From Elusimicrobiota bacterium (GTDB lineage: Bacteria; Elusimicrobiota; Elusimicrobia; UBA1565), in the NCBI GenBank assembly GCA_003450735.1, contig DMEZ01000018.1, positions 83,880 to 147,879 of the forward strand: a stretch of DNA of 64,000 nucleotides, written 5' to 3'. The first letter of the stretch is position 1; each line of letters begins with the position of its first letter. A program made the position numbers and the translations under genes. Under the pieces are notes generated by a model, which worked only from the letters and a program-made list of their open reading frames with translations, was not told where the DNA came from and searched no databases. Positions 1-9,257 of this stretch are shown in pieces.

Positions 1-884
<884 letters not shown>

Positions 885-885
885 G

Positions 886-2229
886 ATGGCGCTGACCCTG
901 GAACGCTCGACGGCTCCGACGAACCGCTGGAGCGGGGAATATCGCCGCAAGTGCGTCTCCCTGGAAGAGGCGGTAGCCCGGGTGAAGTCCGGCGACGACG
1001 TCATCGTCGCCCAGTGCGCCTCGGAGCCCCAGGGCTTCATGTCCAAGCTGCACCTTGCCGCGGAGCGGGTCGAAGACGTCCGCGTGTTCTCGGTGCTGAC
1101 CCTCAAGCCCTACGACTTCTACATGAAGCCCGAGATGCAGGGCCGCTTCGAGCTCTGCTCCTGGTTCCATGCTCCAGGCTCGCGCCAGGCCCTCAAGGAG
1201 AAGACGGGCACGGTCACCTACGTGCCGAACATGCTGCACCGCGCGGGCCTCGACCGCATCCACGCCAGGAAGCCGAACGTTTTCGTGGGCACCTGCACGC
1301 CGATGGACTCCAAGGGCTTCGTGTCCCTCTCGCTCGGCATCACCTACGAGAAGGACGTGCTGGAGGCCGCCGACCTCGTCATCCTGGAGGTCAACGAGAA
1401 CCTCCCCCGCACCTTCGGGGACACCCACGTGCACGTCAGCGGCGTGGATTTGTTCATCGAACACACCCAGGATATCCCCACCCTGCCGGCGCCCCAGCCC
1501 GATGAGACCGACCTCGCCATCGGGACACACATCGCCGAGCTCGTAGACGACGGCTCGACCCTCCAGCTCGGCATCGGCGGCATCCCCAACGCCGCGGCCC
1601 TGGCCTTGAAGGGCAAGAAGGACCTCGGCGTCCACACGGAGATGATGGTGGACTCCATGATGGAGCTCTACGAGCAGGGCGTCATCACGAACCGCAGGAA
1701 GTCGCTCGTGAAGGACAAGTTCGTGGCGACCTTCGCCATGGGCTCGCGCAAGCTCTACGACTGGCTCGACGACAACATGGCCGTCGAGTTCCGCCGCGGC
1801 TCCTGGGTCAACGACCCGGCCGTCCTGCGGCAGAACTCGCGCATGGTGTCCATCAACACCTGCCTCATGGTGGATTTCACCGGGCAGGTGGCCAGCGAGT
1901 CCATCGGCACCAGCCAGTACTCCGGCACCGGCGGCCAGACGGACACCGCCGTGGGCGCCCAGGAGGCCTACGACGGCCTCGGCAAGTCGGTCATCGCCTG
2001 CGCCTCGACGGCCAAGAAGGGGACGCTGAGCACCATCGTCCCGGTTTTGCCGGAGGGGACGGCCGTGACTTTGCACCGCGCCAACTGCGACCACATCGTG
2101 ACGGAGCACGGCATCGCCTACATGCGCGGGCGCACCGTCCGGGAGCGCACCCGCAACCTCATCGCGGTCGCGCACCCGGACCATCGCGAGACCCTGCGGG
2201 CCGAGGCCCGCAAACTCGGCTACATCTAG
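886..2229 (+). CDS. Acetyl-CoA hydrolase/4-hydroxybutyrate CoA-transferase family protein
   Basis: A 447-residue member of the Cat1/4-hydroxybutyrate CoA-transferase family, full length for the group. Seen in the sequence: the glycine-rich LQLGIGGIPNAAA around residues 227-238, the GVHTEMM motif whose Glu (about residue 252) matches the catalytic glutamate that forms the glutamyl-CoA thioester, and the GTGGQTDTAVGA loop near 347-358. The enzyme should move CoA between an acyl-CoA and a free acid such as acetate. The exact substrate cannot be read from the sequence. The start follows the KASIII-like stop by one base, so the two are probably co-translated. In this operon it most likely loads or unloads CoA from the acid handled by the SDR and thiolase. 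Confidence 0.85.
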   Translation: MALTLERSTAPTNRWSGEYRRKCVSLEEAVARVKSGDDVIVAQCASEPQGFMSKLHLAAERVEDVRVFSVLTLKPYDFYMKPEMQGRFELCSWFHAPGSRQALKEKTGTVTYVPNMLHRAGLDRIHARKPNVFVGTCTPMDSKGFVSLSLGITYEKDVLEAADLVILEVNENLPRTFGDTHVHVSGVDLFIEHTQDIPTLPAPQPDETDLAIGTHIAELVDDGSTLQLGIGGIPNAAALALKGKKDLGVHTEMMVDSMMELYEQGVITNRRKSLVKDKFVATFAMGSRKLYDWLDDNMAVEFRRGSWVNDPAVLRQNSRMVSINTCLMVDFTGQVASESIGTSQYSGTGGQTDTAVGAQEAYDGLGKSVIACASTAKKGTLSTIVPVLPEGTAVTLHRANCDHIVTEHGIAYMRGRTVRERTRNLIAVAHPDHRETLRAEARKLGYI

Positions 2230-2237
2230 GAGACCCC

Positions 2238-3032
2238 ATGAAGATCGAAGGCAGCGTCGCGGTCGTGACCGGCGGAGGCAACGGCATCGGGGAGGCGGTC
2301 GTCCGCTACCTGGCCGGCGCCGGGGCGAAGGTGGCGGTCGTGGACATGTCCCAAAAGGACCTCGACCGCGTGGTGGGCGACCTCAAGGCCCAGGGGAAGC
2401 AGGCCGTGGGCATCCAGGCGAACGTGACGAGCGAGGCCGACACCGCTCGCTTCATCAAGGCCGCCGTCGACGCCTTCGGGAAGATCAACATCCTCGTGAC
2501 CTGCGCCGGCATCATCCGCGACGGCACGATGCTCAACCTCGACAAGGAGACCGGCAAGGTGAGCCGCAAGCTCACCCTCGACAAGTGGCAGGCGGTCATC
2601 GACGTGAACCTGACCGGCACCTTCCTCTCGGTCCGCGACGCGGCCGAGGCCATGGTCAACGGCGGCTGGCCGGGCGTCCTCATCCCCATCTCGTCGATCA
2701 ACAAGGTCGGGCAGGTGGGCCAGCTCAACTACTCCTCGACCAAGGTCGCCGACGCCCTGCTGCCCAAGATCGTGGTGGGCGAGTTCCAACTCAGGGGCAT
2801 CAAGAACATCCGCTGCGTGGCCATCGCCCCGGGCTACACCGCCACCCCCCTCCTCAAGGGCATGAACCAGGACGCCCTGAAAGCCATCGTCGCGGACGTG
2901 CACCTCGGGCGCCTCATCGAACCCGAGGAGATCGCCTCCCTCATCGGCCACTGCGTCGAGAACGAGGCGATGAACGCCACCACCGTCGAGATCACCGGCG
3001 GACTCTGCTACCCGAAAGGGATCGCGAAGTAG
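2238..3032 (+). CDS. Short-chain dehydrogenase/reductase (FabG/hydroxyacyl-CoA dehydrogenase type)
   Basis: A 264-residue classical SDR. The cofactor motif TGGGNGIG lies at residues 11-18, the structural motif reads TCAG near 88-91 (usually NNAG), the conserved Asn is at about 124, and the catalytic Ser (152 or 153), Tyr165 and Lys169 (YSSTK) are all present. Asp36 at the end of the second beta strand (VVDMS) favours NAD(H) over NADP(H); this is an inference. A 10-residue insertion after the TCAG strand (around 98-112, LNLDKETGKV) is longer than in FabG. It has a clear AGGAG ribosome site and lies 8 nt after the CoA-transferase. Its neighbours suggest oxidation or reduction of a beta-hydroxyacyl/beta-ketoacyl-CoA. 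Confidence 0.88.
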   Translation: MKIEGSVAVVTGGGNGIGEAVVRYLAGAGAKVAVVDMSQKDLDRVVGDLKAQGKQAVGIQANVTSEADTARFIKAAVDAFGKINILVTCAGIIRDGTMLNLDKETGKVSRKLTLDKWQAVIDVNLTGTFLSVRDAAEAMVNGGWPGVLIPISSINKVGQVGQLNYSSTKVADALLPKIVVGEFQLRGIKNIRCVAIAPGYTATPLLKGMNQDALKAIVADVHLGRLIEPEEIASLIGHCVENEAMNATTVEITGGLCYPKGIAK

Positions 3033-3043
3033 GAGACACCATC

Positions 3044-4291
3044 ATGAGCAAAGCCAGCATCATCGGGGCGTTTAACACCGAGTTCGGCGTCTTCGTCAGG
3101 AAGGACCCGGCGACGGGCCTCCTGAGCGACACCAAGACCTACTACGACCTGCTCGTGGAGGCGGGCCGCGGCGCCATCCAGGACGCGGGCCTGGAAGCCA
3201 AGGACATCGACGCCGTCTACGTGGGCTCCTGCTCCCCGGCCTCCTTCCTCAACCAGGAGCACGTCGCCCCCCTCGCCGCCGAGATCGACCCGTCTTTGCG
3301 CTTCAAGCCCATGACCCGCACCGAGTGCGCCTGCGCCTCCTCGACGGTGGCGCTCTACGACGCGGTCTACGCGGTCGAGGCCGGCCGCTATAAGAACGTC
3401 CTCGTCGTCGGCGTCGAGAAGATGAACCTTTTGCCGACCCCGCAGATGACGCACGTGCTCTCCTGCTGCTCTCACTGGCCCAGCGAAGGCTCCAAGGGGA
3501 TGTCCTTCCCCATGCTCTTCGCCGAGTACGCCAAGGGCTACCAGGCCCAGCACCAGATCAAGGACGGGGAGTTCGAGGACATGCTCTTCACCGTCGGCGC
3601 CCTCGGCTACAAGAACGGCGCGGAGAACCCCCTGGCGCACGCCCGCAAGGGGCCGACCACGGTCGCGGAGCTCAAGGCCCTCTGCCAGCCCGACGAGCGG
3701 GGCCGCTCGAAGAACGCGATGATCGCCAAGCCCCTGCGTCTGCACGACTGCTCGCTGGTCTCGGACGGCGCCGCGGCGCTGGTCGTGACCTCCACGGCGG
3801 CCGCCAGGAGCCGCAGGAAGGCGGTGGAGATCGCCGGCATCGGGCACTCGGTCGAGCGCCTGCCCATCGGCGTGCGGCCGAACATGCACGAGCTCATGGG
3901 CGGCAAGGACGCGGCGCGCAAGGCCTACGCGGAAGCCGGCATCCAGGCCTCGGACGTGGACTTCGCCGAGGTGCACGACTGCTTCACCATCAACCAGCTC
4001 CTCTCCACCGAGGCGCTGGGCTTCTCGAAGGACGGCCGGGCGGGTTATGACTACCTCGACGGCCGGTTCACGCGCGAGGACAACAAGGTCGCGGTGAACC
4101 TCTCGGGCGGCCTCAAGTCCAAGGGCCACCCGGTGGGGGCGACGGGCGCCTCGATGCACGCGCTGGTCTATAAGCAGCTGGTGGATGAGCCCATCGGCGT
4201 GAAGGCGAAGAAGGCGGAGATCGGCGTGGCCTTCAACGTGGGCGGCTCCGCGGTGAGCAACTGCGTGAGCGTGCTGCGGAGGCTCAAGTGA
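3044..4291 (+). CDS. Thiolase, SCP-x/SCP2 type (acetyl-CoA acetyltransferase family)
   Basis: A 415-residue thiolase. The start is the ATG behind AGGAGAC, 11 nt after the SDR. The acyl-accepting Cys is at about residue 97 in TECACASS, the ADFAEVHDCFTINQ-type motif typical of the SCP-x subgroup is present (VDFAEVHDCFTINQLL), and the C-terminal catalytic region reads KSKGHPVGATG followed by AFNVGGSAVSNCVSVL, with His and Cys in place. It should cleave a beta-ketoacyl-CoA with CoA or condense two acyl-CoAs. SCP-x-type thiolases often work with a small partner protein; here the unknown 112-residue protein overlaps the stop by 4 nt and is the obvious candidate partner. Confidence 0.9.
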   Translation: MSKASIIGAFNTEFGVFVRKDPATGLLSDTKTYYDLLVEAGRGAIQDAGLEAKDIDAVYVGSCSPASFLNQEHVAPLAAEIDPSLRFKPMTRTECACASSTVALYDAVYAVEAGRYKNVLVVGVEKMNLLPTPQMTHVLSCCSHWPSEGSKGMSFPMLFAEYAKGYQAQHQIKDGEFEDMLFTVGALGYKNGAENPLAHARKGPTTVAELKALCQPDERGRSKNAMIAKPLRLHDCSLVSDGAAALVVTSTAAARSRRKAVEIAGIGHSVERLPIGVRPNMHELMGGKDAARKAYAEAGIQASDVDFAEVHDCFTINQLLSTEALGFSKDGRAGYDYLDGRFTREDNKVAVNLSGGLKSKGHPVGATGASMHALVYKQLVDEPIGVKAKKAEIGVAFNVGGSAVSNCVSVLRRLK

Positions 4292-4626
4292 GCGCGGTCC
4301 TGGCTCCGGCGGAACCGATCGTCTACAACGGGAAGCGCTTCCTGCTCTCCCGGGGCAAGAGAGGCTGGGACATCCTGGTGGACGGGAAAGGCACCCTGGG
4401 GGCGGGCCTCTTCGAAGGGGCGTCGGAGGAGGAGGCCCTGGTAAGGGCTAAAGCCCTCATCAAGGACGTCCACCCGGTGGGGATCCGGCTGGTGGGGCCC
4501 GACGTGACGCGCTCGACGCGGGTCGGGGACCTCCGCCTAGTCCCCCCCAACGTCACGCGCCCGAACTTCATCCTCTGGGACAAGGACAGCGTTTTGGGTG
4601 GGATAGATGGTATGCTATGCGCATGA
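4288..4626 (+). CDS. Hypothetical protein co-translated with thiolase
   Basis: I do not recognise this 112-residue protein. It starts with GTG inside the thiolase stop (GTGA overlap), so it is surely part of the acyl-CoA operon. It has no signal peptide or membrane segment. The N-terminal half reads like a small alpha/beta domain (strand, turn, then the helix ASEEEALVRAKALIKD), and the C-terminal half is rich in beta-branched and proline residues. SCP-x-type thiolases commonly pair with a DUF35 OB-fold/zinc-ribbon protein, but I see no CxxC pairs here, so it is not an ordinary DUF35. A role as a thiolase or KASIII partner is only inferred from position. Confidence 0.6.
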   Translation: MSAVLAPAEPIVYNGKRFLLSRGKRGWDILVDGKGTLGAGLFEGASEEEALVRAKALIKDVHPVGIRLVGPDVTRSTRVGDLRLVPPNVTRPNFILWDKDSVLGGIDGMLCA

Positions 4627-4709
4627 AACTCCTCCATCTCCTCCTCATCTCCGCCGCGGCCGCTCTCCTGGGCGCCTGCAGTGGAATCCCCCTCATCCCC
4701 GGCATCTGA
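4623..4709 (+). CDS. Very small lipoprotein (28 residues), entericidin-like in size
   Basis: A short frame too small for ordinary gene callers begins with ATG overlapping the upstream stop (ATGA). It encodes MKLLHLL, then a hydrophobic Ala/Leu stretch, then a perfect lipobox LGAC (Cys19), leaving a mature lipopeptide of only ten residues (CSGIPLIPGI). This architecture (Lys at position 2, short h-region, L-G-A-C) is that of a signal peptidase II substrate. Entericidins and similar tiny lipoproteins have comparable layouts. Function is unknown. The overlap with the preceding gene argues that it is translated. A short hyphenated inverted repeat, GTGAC-gta-GTCAC, lies just downstream at about 4718-4730. 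Confidence 0.55.
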   Translation: MKLLHLLLISAAAALLGACSGIPLIPGI

Positions 4710-4768
4710 GTCTGGAGTGACGTAGTCACGGCCGCCGGCACCGACTCGAGCACAAGAGGCGGGAGCTC

Positions 4769-7678
4769 TTAACGGCCGGGCTTGGCGACGCGGAACCCCG
4801 CGTTGGACATGGACATCTCTTGACCCATCCCCGCCCCCGTCATGATCCTGGGCGACGGACGCCCGAACGTCATGTCCAGGCTGTCGCCCTGGAGGATGCG
4901 AGCGGAGTCATCCCCCGGAAAAACATCCTCCACCCACTCCATCACGTTGCCCGACATGTCGCAGAGCCCCTGCTTCGTATTCCCGCGGAGCTTTGAGCAT
5001 ACGGGCCAGGTGCTTCCGCGGCCGCACCCGTTGACTCCATTGGAGAGCACGGCCCTCTCGCAGCTCGGGGGCTGATCGCCCCAGGGATAGTTGAGATCCT
5101 TGTCCGCGCTCCGGGCCGCGTACTCCCATTCCGCCGCGGTCGGCAGCCGCCCCCCCGCCCAGGCCGCGAAGGCTTTCGCCTGCCTCCAGTCCACGCAAAC
5201 CACGGGCTGGTCGTCGCCCAGATACGAGGGCGGCAGCGTCCCCGCGCCGCAGGGCGACTTGACGCAGCTCCAGCATTTCCCGTTCAAGGAGTGATCCGGC
5301 GTGCAGGCCCCGGCCTCCACGCAGGCGCGGTACTGCTTGAAGGTCACCTCGGTCTTCCCCATCTGGAAGGCCTTCACGCGGATCTGCCGCGGAGGCTTCA
5401 GCTCGGCCCCGCTGGAATCGGAGTCCTTGATCAGCGTCCCCGCGGGGAGGCTCACCCAGTCGATCTTCGCCTGGCCGCCGGGGGCCTCCGGCGCCGAGCG
5501 CACCTTCGCGGGGAGCGCGCCCGCGTCCATCGCGGGGCGCAGCCCGAGCATGTTGTAGCTCCTGTCCGCAGTCTGGAGGGATCGTACCTCTGCGTATTCG
5601 TTGAAAGAACCGCTGCTCCACGCGCCTCCGCGCTCCACGCGCAGGGATTCCTCCGGGCTTTCCCATGCGCTACCATCAGTCGGGGCTCCATGATAATCGA
5701 CATGATAGGCATCCTGCACCCACTCCCTGACGTTGCCTGCCATGTCGCACAAACCCTGCAGCGTGTTCCCCTTCGGCTTCGAGCACACCGGCCAGGTGGC
5801 CTTGCGGCCGCAGCCGTCGGCCCCTGCGCCGAAAACCACGGCCCTGTCGCAGTCCGCCTCTTCGTTTCCCCAAGGGTGCTTCCAATCCTTGCCCGCGCTC
5901 CGTGCCGCGTACTCCCACTCGGCTTCGGTCGGGAGGCGGCCGCCCGCCCATTTCGCGAACGCCCTGGCCTGCTCCCAATCCACGCAGACGACCGGCTGGT
6001 CGTCCCCCTGTAACGAGGCGGGCAGCCTGCCTTTCCCCGTGGATCTGTCAAGGTAGACGTAGCACGTCCCATCGGACGCGTGAACCGCGGCGCAGGCCCC
6101 GGCCTCGACGCACGCCTGGTACTGCTTGAAGGTCACCTCGGTTCTGGCCATGTAGAAGCCCTTCACGCTGACCCGGTGCACGGGCTTCTCGTCGGGGCGG
6201 CCATTTTCGGAGCCCATCATGAAGGAGCCGCCCGGAATGCTCACCCACTCGATTCCCGCCTTGCCTCGGACGATCCCGGACATCGCCAGCTTCTGCAGCC
6301 GGGTCCGTACCGGCCCCGCCTCCGCGTGGAGGGCCAGTTCCTTGGCCATCACCGGCTCGATCCCGGGCGACTTCAGATAGGCCGCGATGAACTGCCCCGA
6401 CCAGCGCTGCTTGTCCGCGGACGGGACCACGCTGAACGCGAGCAGCCGCGACAACTTGGCCCAGTCCGCATCCCGGGCGTCGAGGCGCTTCTGTCGGGCC
6501 TCTTCCGCCGCCTTTTCATCGGCTGCGAAACGCTCCCATTCCGCCGCGCGCTTTCGCGCCGCGCCCGCATAGGCGGGTGCCGCCTGGGCCAGGCCCTTCC
6601 ACTTGGAGGCTTTATCCTCGGCCGAAGCCTCTCCCTTGTCGAACTTGAAGACCTCGTCATACTTCCCCAGCGCCTCCACGTCGATGCTTCCGAGATCCAC
6701 GCCGGAGGCGCCCATGTCCAGAGCCTTGGGCGCCACGGCCTTGGGCACGTCCGGGAGGCTGGTGACCTGGAAGTCCATCCCCTTCGGCGCGCTCTCCCGG
6801 TCGATCTTCGCCAGATTCGGCGCCGGCTCCCTGCCCGTCCCCAGCAACGTCTCCCCCGCCCCGGCCGCGAGCTCAGGCGTCTGTGTCCGGTCTCGGGCCA
6901 AGCTCAGGGCCCGCTTCGCATACTCCACGATGCCCGAGGCGGTGACCTTCCCCTCCGCGTCGGCGGCCCAGCCCCTGAGCGCGCCCAAAGCCAGGTAGCT
7001 GAACGCCGGCCGCGGCTTCGCCGCCTTCGGCAGCGGCCCCGCGAACTGATCCGCTTTAGCGGCGGTCATCAGGATGGTCCGGGAGTCCATCCCGGCCGGC
7101 GCCGCCGCCATCACCACCAGCGGCTGGAGCCCCTTCACCAGCGCCTGCCCCGAGCTCGAGCGGCCGCTGAAGCAGGCGTCCACCAGCACCACGGTCTTGG
7201 CTTGTTTCCCCTTGCCGAGGATGCCGAGGAGCTCGTTCCTGGGAAGGCTGCGGGCGTAAAGGCTGTCCGCGTCCTGCTGGGCGTCGGCTCCCACCAGGAC
7301 GCCATCCTTGCCGTCCTGGGACGGAGCGCCGTGGCCGATGAATACGAACCAAAGGCGGCCGCCCGGCTTCACCTCCGAGGCCGCCTTGGAGGCGTACTTG
7401 CGCATCTTCTCGACCGTCGCCTCGTTGTCGCGCAGCAAGGCGACCTTATCGGACGGGACTTTCAGCGCCTCCGTGAGGTACGCCTGCCAGTCGCCGGCGT
7501 TCTGCCGCGCCCCGGGCACGCCCTCGACGAAGGCGTACTTCTCCACGCCGACGATGACGGCGGCGTCCTTCCCGCCGCCGCCGACCGCCTTGGCCGGGGC
7601 GGACAGGTCCGGCCAGAGCTCCTGGGCGCGGCAGGGCATCGTCCAGACGGCCAGCAAAAGGAGGATCCAGGGTGCCAT
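4769..7678 (-). CDS. Exported caspase-family (peptidase C14) protein with two C-terminal FGE/SUMF1 domains
   Basis: I chose the ATG at 7678 because it opens directly onto a signal peptide (MAPWILLLLAVWTMPCRAQ), giving 969 residues; a longer frame adds 22 residues with no signal. Residues about 35-215 form a caspase p20-like domain with the catalytic dyad intact: His116 in FIGHGAP and Cys169 in VDACFSGRSS. A linker of about 250 residues, partly charged helical, follows. Residues about 476-715 and 738-969 are two formylglycine-generating-enzyme-like domains, each with WEYAARS, the GLCDM-GNV-EWV motif, and many paired Cys. The two are clearly an internal duplication. Bacterial orthocaspases are often fused to such domains, which may bind ligands rather than act as oxidases. 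It stands alone on the minus strand. Confidence 0.88.
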   Translation of the reverse strand: MAPWILLLLAVWTMPCRAQELWPDLSAPAKAVGGGGKDAAVIVGVEKYAFVEGVPGARQNAGDWQAYLTEALKVPSDKVALLRDNEATVEKMRKYASKAASEVKPGGRLWFVFIGHGAPSQDGKDGVLVGADAQQDADSLYARSLPRNELLGILGKGKQAKTVVLVDACFSGRSSSGQALVKGLQPLVVMAAAPAGMDSRTILMTAAKADQFAGPLPKAAKPRPAFSYLALGALRGWAADAEGKVTASGIVEYAKRALSLARDRTQTPELAAGAGETLLGTGREPAPNLAKIDRESAPKGMDFQVTSLPDVPKAVAPKALDMGASGVDLGSIDVEALGKYDEVFKFDKGEASAEDKASKWKGLAQAAPAYAGAARKRAAEWERFAADEKAAEEARQKRLDARDADWAKLSRLLAFSVVPSADKQRWSGQFIAAYLKSPGIEPVMAKELALHAEAGPVRTRLQKLAMSGIVRGKAGIEWVSIPGGSFMMGSENGRPDEKPVHRVSVKGFYMARTEVTFKQYQACVEAGACAAVHASDGTCYVYLDRSTGKGRLPASLQGDDQPVVCVDWEQARAFAKWAGGRLPTEAEWEYAARSAGKDWKHPWGNEEADCDRAVVFGAGADGCGRKATWPVCSKPKGNTLQGLCDMAGNVREWVQDAYHVDYHGAPTDGSAWESPEESLRVERGGAWSSGSFNEYAEVRSLQTADRSYNMLGLRPAMDAGALPAKVRSAPEAPGGQAKIDWVSLPAGTLIKDSDSSGAELKPPRQIRVKAFQMGKTEVTFKQYRACVEAGACTPDHSLNGKCWSCVKSPCGAGTLPPSYLGDDQPVVCVDWRQAKAFAAWAGGRLPTAAEWEYAARSADKDLNYPWGDQPPSCERAVLSNGVNGCGRGSTWPVCSKLRGNTKQGLCDMSGNVMEWVEDVFPGDDSARILQGDSLDMTFGRPSPRIMTGAGMGQEMSMSNAGFRVAKPGR

Positions 7679-7759
7679 AGGCCATACTTTACCCCACTGC
7701 TTTTCAAGGTTCAAGCCTGAGAGCCCACCCCTCCAGCGTCTCACGCACCCACGAGCGCC

Positions 7760-8860
7760 CTATCGCGGAGCCTGCTCGGGAGAGAGGCGGCCCGAGGCCT
7801 CGAGCAGGGTCGACTGGGCGATCAGGAACTCGATGCTGGATTCGGCGCCCTGGTTCTCGTTGACCTTGCCCTCGTTCAAGCCGTCCCGCGAGCCGCCGGT
7901 CGCGGCGTCGTAGATGGGCAAGCCCAGGATGTTCCTGCCCAAGAACCACGCGAACGCCGCCCGCATCCTGTCCGCGTAGGCTTCGCGGCCGGTGCTGCGA
8001 TAGGCTTCGGCCAGGGCCTCCACCATGGCGGCCGCGTCGATGGGCTGCTGGTCGTAGAGCGCGGGTTTCCCCCCGCGCGGGTACCAGCCCTTGTTCCCGA
8101 TGACCCGCAGCATGCCGTCTTCGGAGAAATTGGCCTTGATCAGGAACTCCAGGGTCTTCTCGGCGGCCTCGAGGTATCTCTTGTCCCCGGTATGCCGGTA
8201 CGCCAGGAAAAGGGCCTGGGGCAATTTCGCGTTGTCGTAGGTCGCCGTGTCCTCGAACCACTGCCAGTCGCCCGCGGCGTGGGCTTGGTACATTCGCAGA
8301 AGCTTATCCGCTGAAGCGACCAGCAGTTCCCGCGCCTCGGGCGGTCCCGGCGGGCGTTCCAGGCGGTAGTGCAGCCCCAGCATGGCGTAGGCGAGTGACC
8401 GCGGCCATCGCAGGCTGCCGGCCCGCCGCAAGGCTCGGCGGAACATCTTCTCGGCCCGCGCGGCCATGGGTCCGTCCACGGGATGGGCCGAGGCGTAGCC
8501 CAAGCCCCAAAGCACCCGGCCGAAGGCGTCTTCCGTGGCCCTCTCCTCGCTCCACCGGCCTTGCGCGCTCAAGCGGTGGCGGAAATCCCCGTCCCGGGTC
8601 TGTGCGCGGCCCAGATAGTCCAGGTAGGTGCCGGCCAAGGCCTCGGCGGTCTTATCGCCTGGACGGATCCGGTTGAACATCAGGACCGCGACCAGGGCCC
8701 GGCCCACGTCCTCCGAGGCGTAGCCGTGCGTCTTATTGGGGGCGGTGCCGGCCGCGTGCTCGAAGATCCCCCTGGCGTCGCTCAGGGCCTGCAGTTGGGC
8801 CAGGCTGGGCTCAGGGACCGGCGTCGGCTCGAGGGCCGCCGCCCTCCGGCCGCAGGCCAA
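7760..8860 (-). CDS. Six-hairpin (alpha/alpha barrel) glycosidase-like protein, probable lipoprotein
   Basis: A protein of about 366 residues built of repeated helical hairpins (YLDYLGRAQTRDGDF, KYLEAAEKTLEFLIKA-like, IDAAAMVEALAEAYRSTG), as in (alpha/alpha)6 glycosidases and the helical proteins found beside GH130 phosphorylases. No family-specific catalytic residues can be named with confidence. The given start is a TTG. The same frame upstream of it encodes LFALLLAAG followed by LAC, a lipoprotein-like signal, so translation probably begins further upstream at a non-ATG codon inside the cupin gene. It is the last gene of the minus-strand mannoside operon, after GH130 and the cupin. Confidence 0.65.
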   Translation of the reverse strand: MACGRRAAALEPTPVPEPSLAQLQALSDARGIFEHAAGTAPNKTHGYASEDVGRALVAVLMFNRIRPGDKTAEALAGTYLDYLGRAQTRDGDFRHRLSAQGRWSEERATEDAFGRVLWGLGYASAHPVDGPMAARAEKMFRRALRRAGSLRWPRSLAYAMLGLHYRLERPPGPPEARELLVASADKLLRMYQAHAAGDWQWFEDTATYDNAKLPQALFLAYRHTGDKRYLEAAEKTLEFLIKANFSEDGMLRVIGNKGWYPRGGKPALYDQQPIDAAAMVEALAEAYRSTGREAYADRMRAAFAWFLGRNILGLPIYDAATGGSRDGLNEGKVNENQGAESSIEFLIAQSTLLEASGRLSPEQAPR

Positions 8861-8915
8861 GCCCGCGGCCAGGAGCAGGGCGAAGAGCGTTCGCGGGGAT
8901 CTGCGGGACGCCGGG

Positions 8916-9257
8916 CTATCTGCCGTAATCGTCTTCGAGCCGGACCGTGTCGTTGGGATGGTAGGTGGAGACCTCGACCAGCTGGACCCGGCCGTAGGGC
9001 GCGCAGAAGCGGTGCCGTGTCCTGGGCGGGATCACGACCGCCGCGCCGGGCCTGCAGACTCTTCTTCTGCCGGAGATCATCATCAAACAGACGCCTTTCT
9101 GCACGTAGAGCGTCTCGTGCTTCCGGGTATGGTACTGGAGGCTCAGGCGGCTGCCCTTGTTGATGGTCAGGATCTTGCCGAGGTAGAGGCCGGTATCCGC
9201 GAAGATGGTCTCGCTGCCCCAGGGTTTTTTCACGACGGTCGTTCCCTTCTTCTTCAT
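8916..9257 (-). CDS. Cupin, type II phosphomannose isomerase-like
   Basis: A 113-residue single cupin. Motif 1 reads RLSLQYHTRKHETLYVQKG, with the His-x-x-x-His-x-Glu metal ligands, and motif 2 reads GAAVVIPPRTRHRFCAP; these match the C-terminal isomerase domain of bifunctional mannose-1-phosphate guanylyltransferase/phosphomannose isomerase. It likely interconverts mannose-6-phosphate and fructose-6-phosphate, or acts on another sugar phosphate. Its ATG overlaps the stop of the GH130 gene upstream by 4 nt, so the two are co-translated. This fits a pathway in which a mannoside is phosphorolysed to mannose-1-phosphate and fed into glycolysis. Confidence 0.75.
   Translation of the reverse strand: MKKKGTTVVKKPWGSETIFADTGLYLGKILTINKGSRLSLQYHTRKHETLYVQKGVCLMMISGRRRVCRPGAAVVIPPRTRHRFCAPYGRVQLVEVSTYHPNDTVRLEDDYGR

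Noticed and set aside
4718..4730. GTGAC-gta-GTCAC as terminator of the acyl-CoA operon
   Set aside because: The loop of three bases and a 5-bp stem without T-run make it weak.
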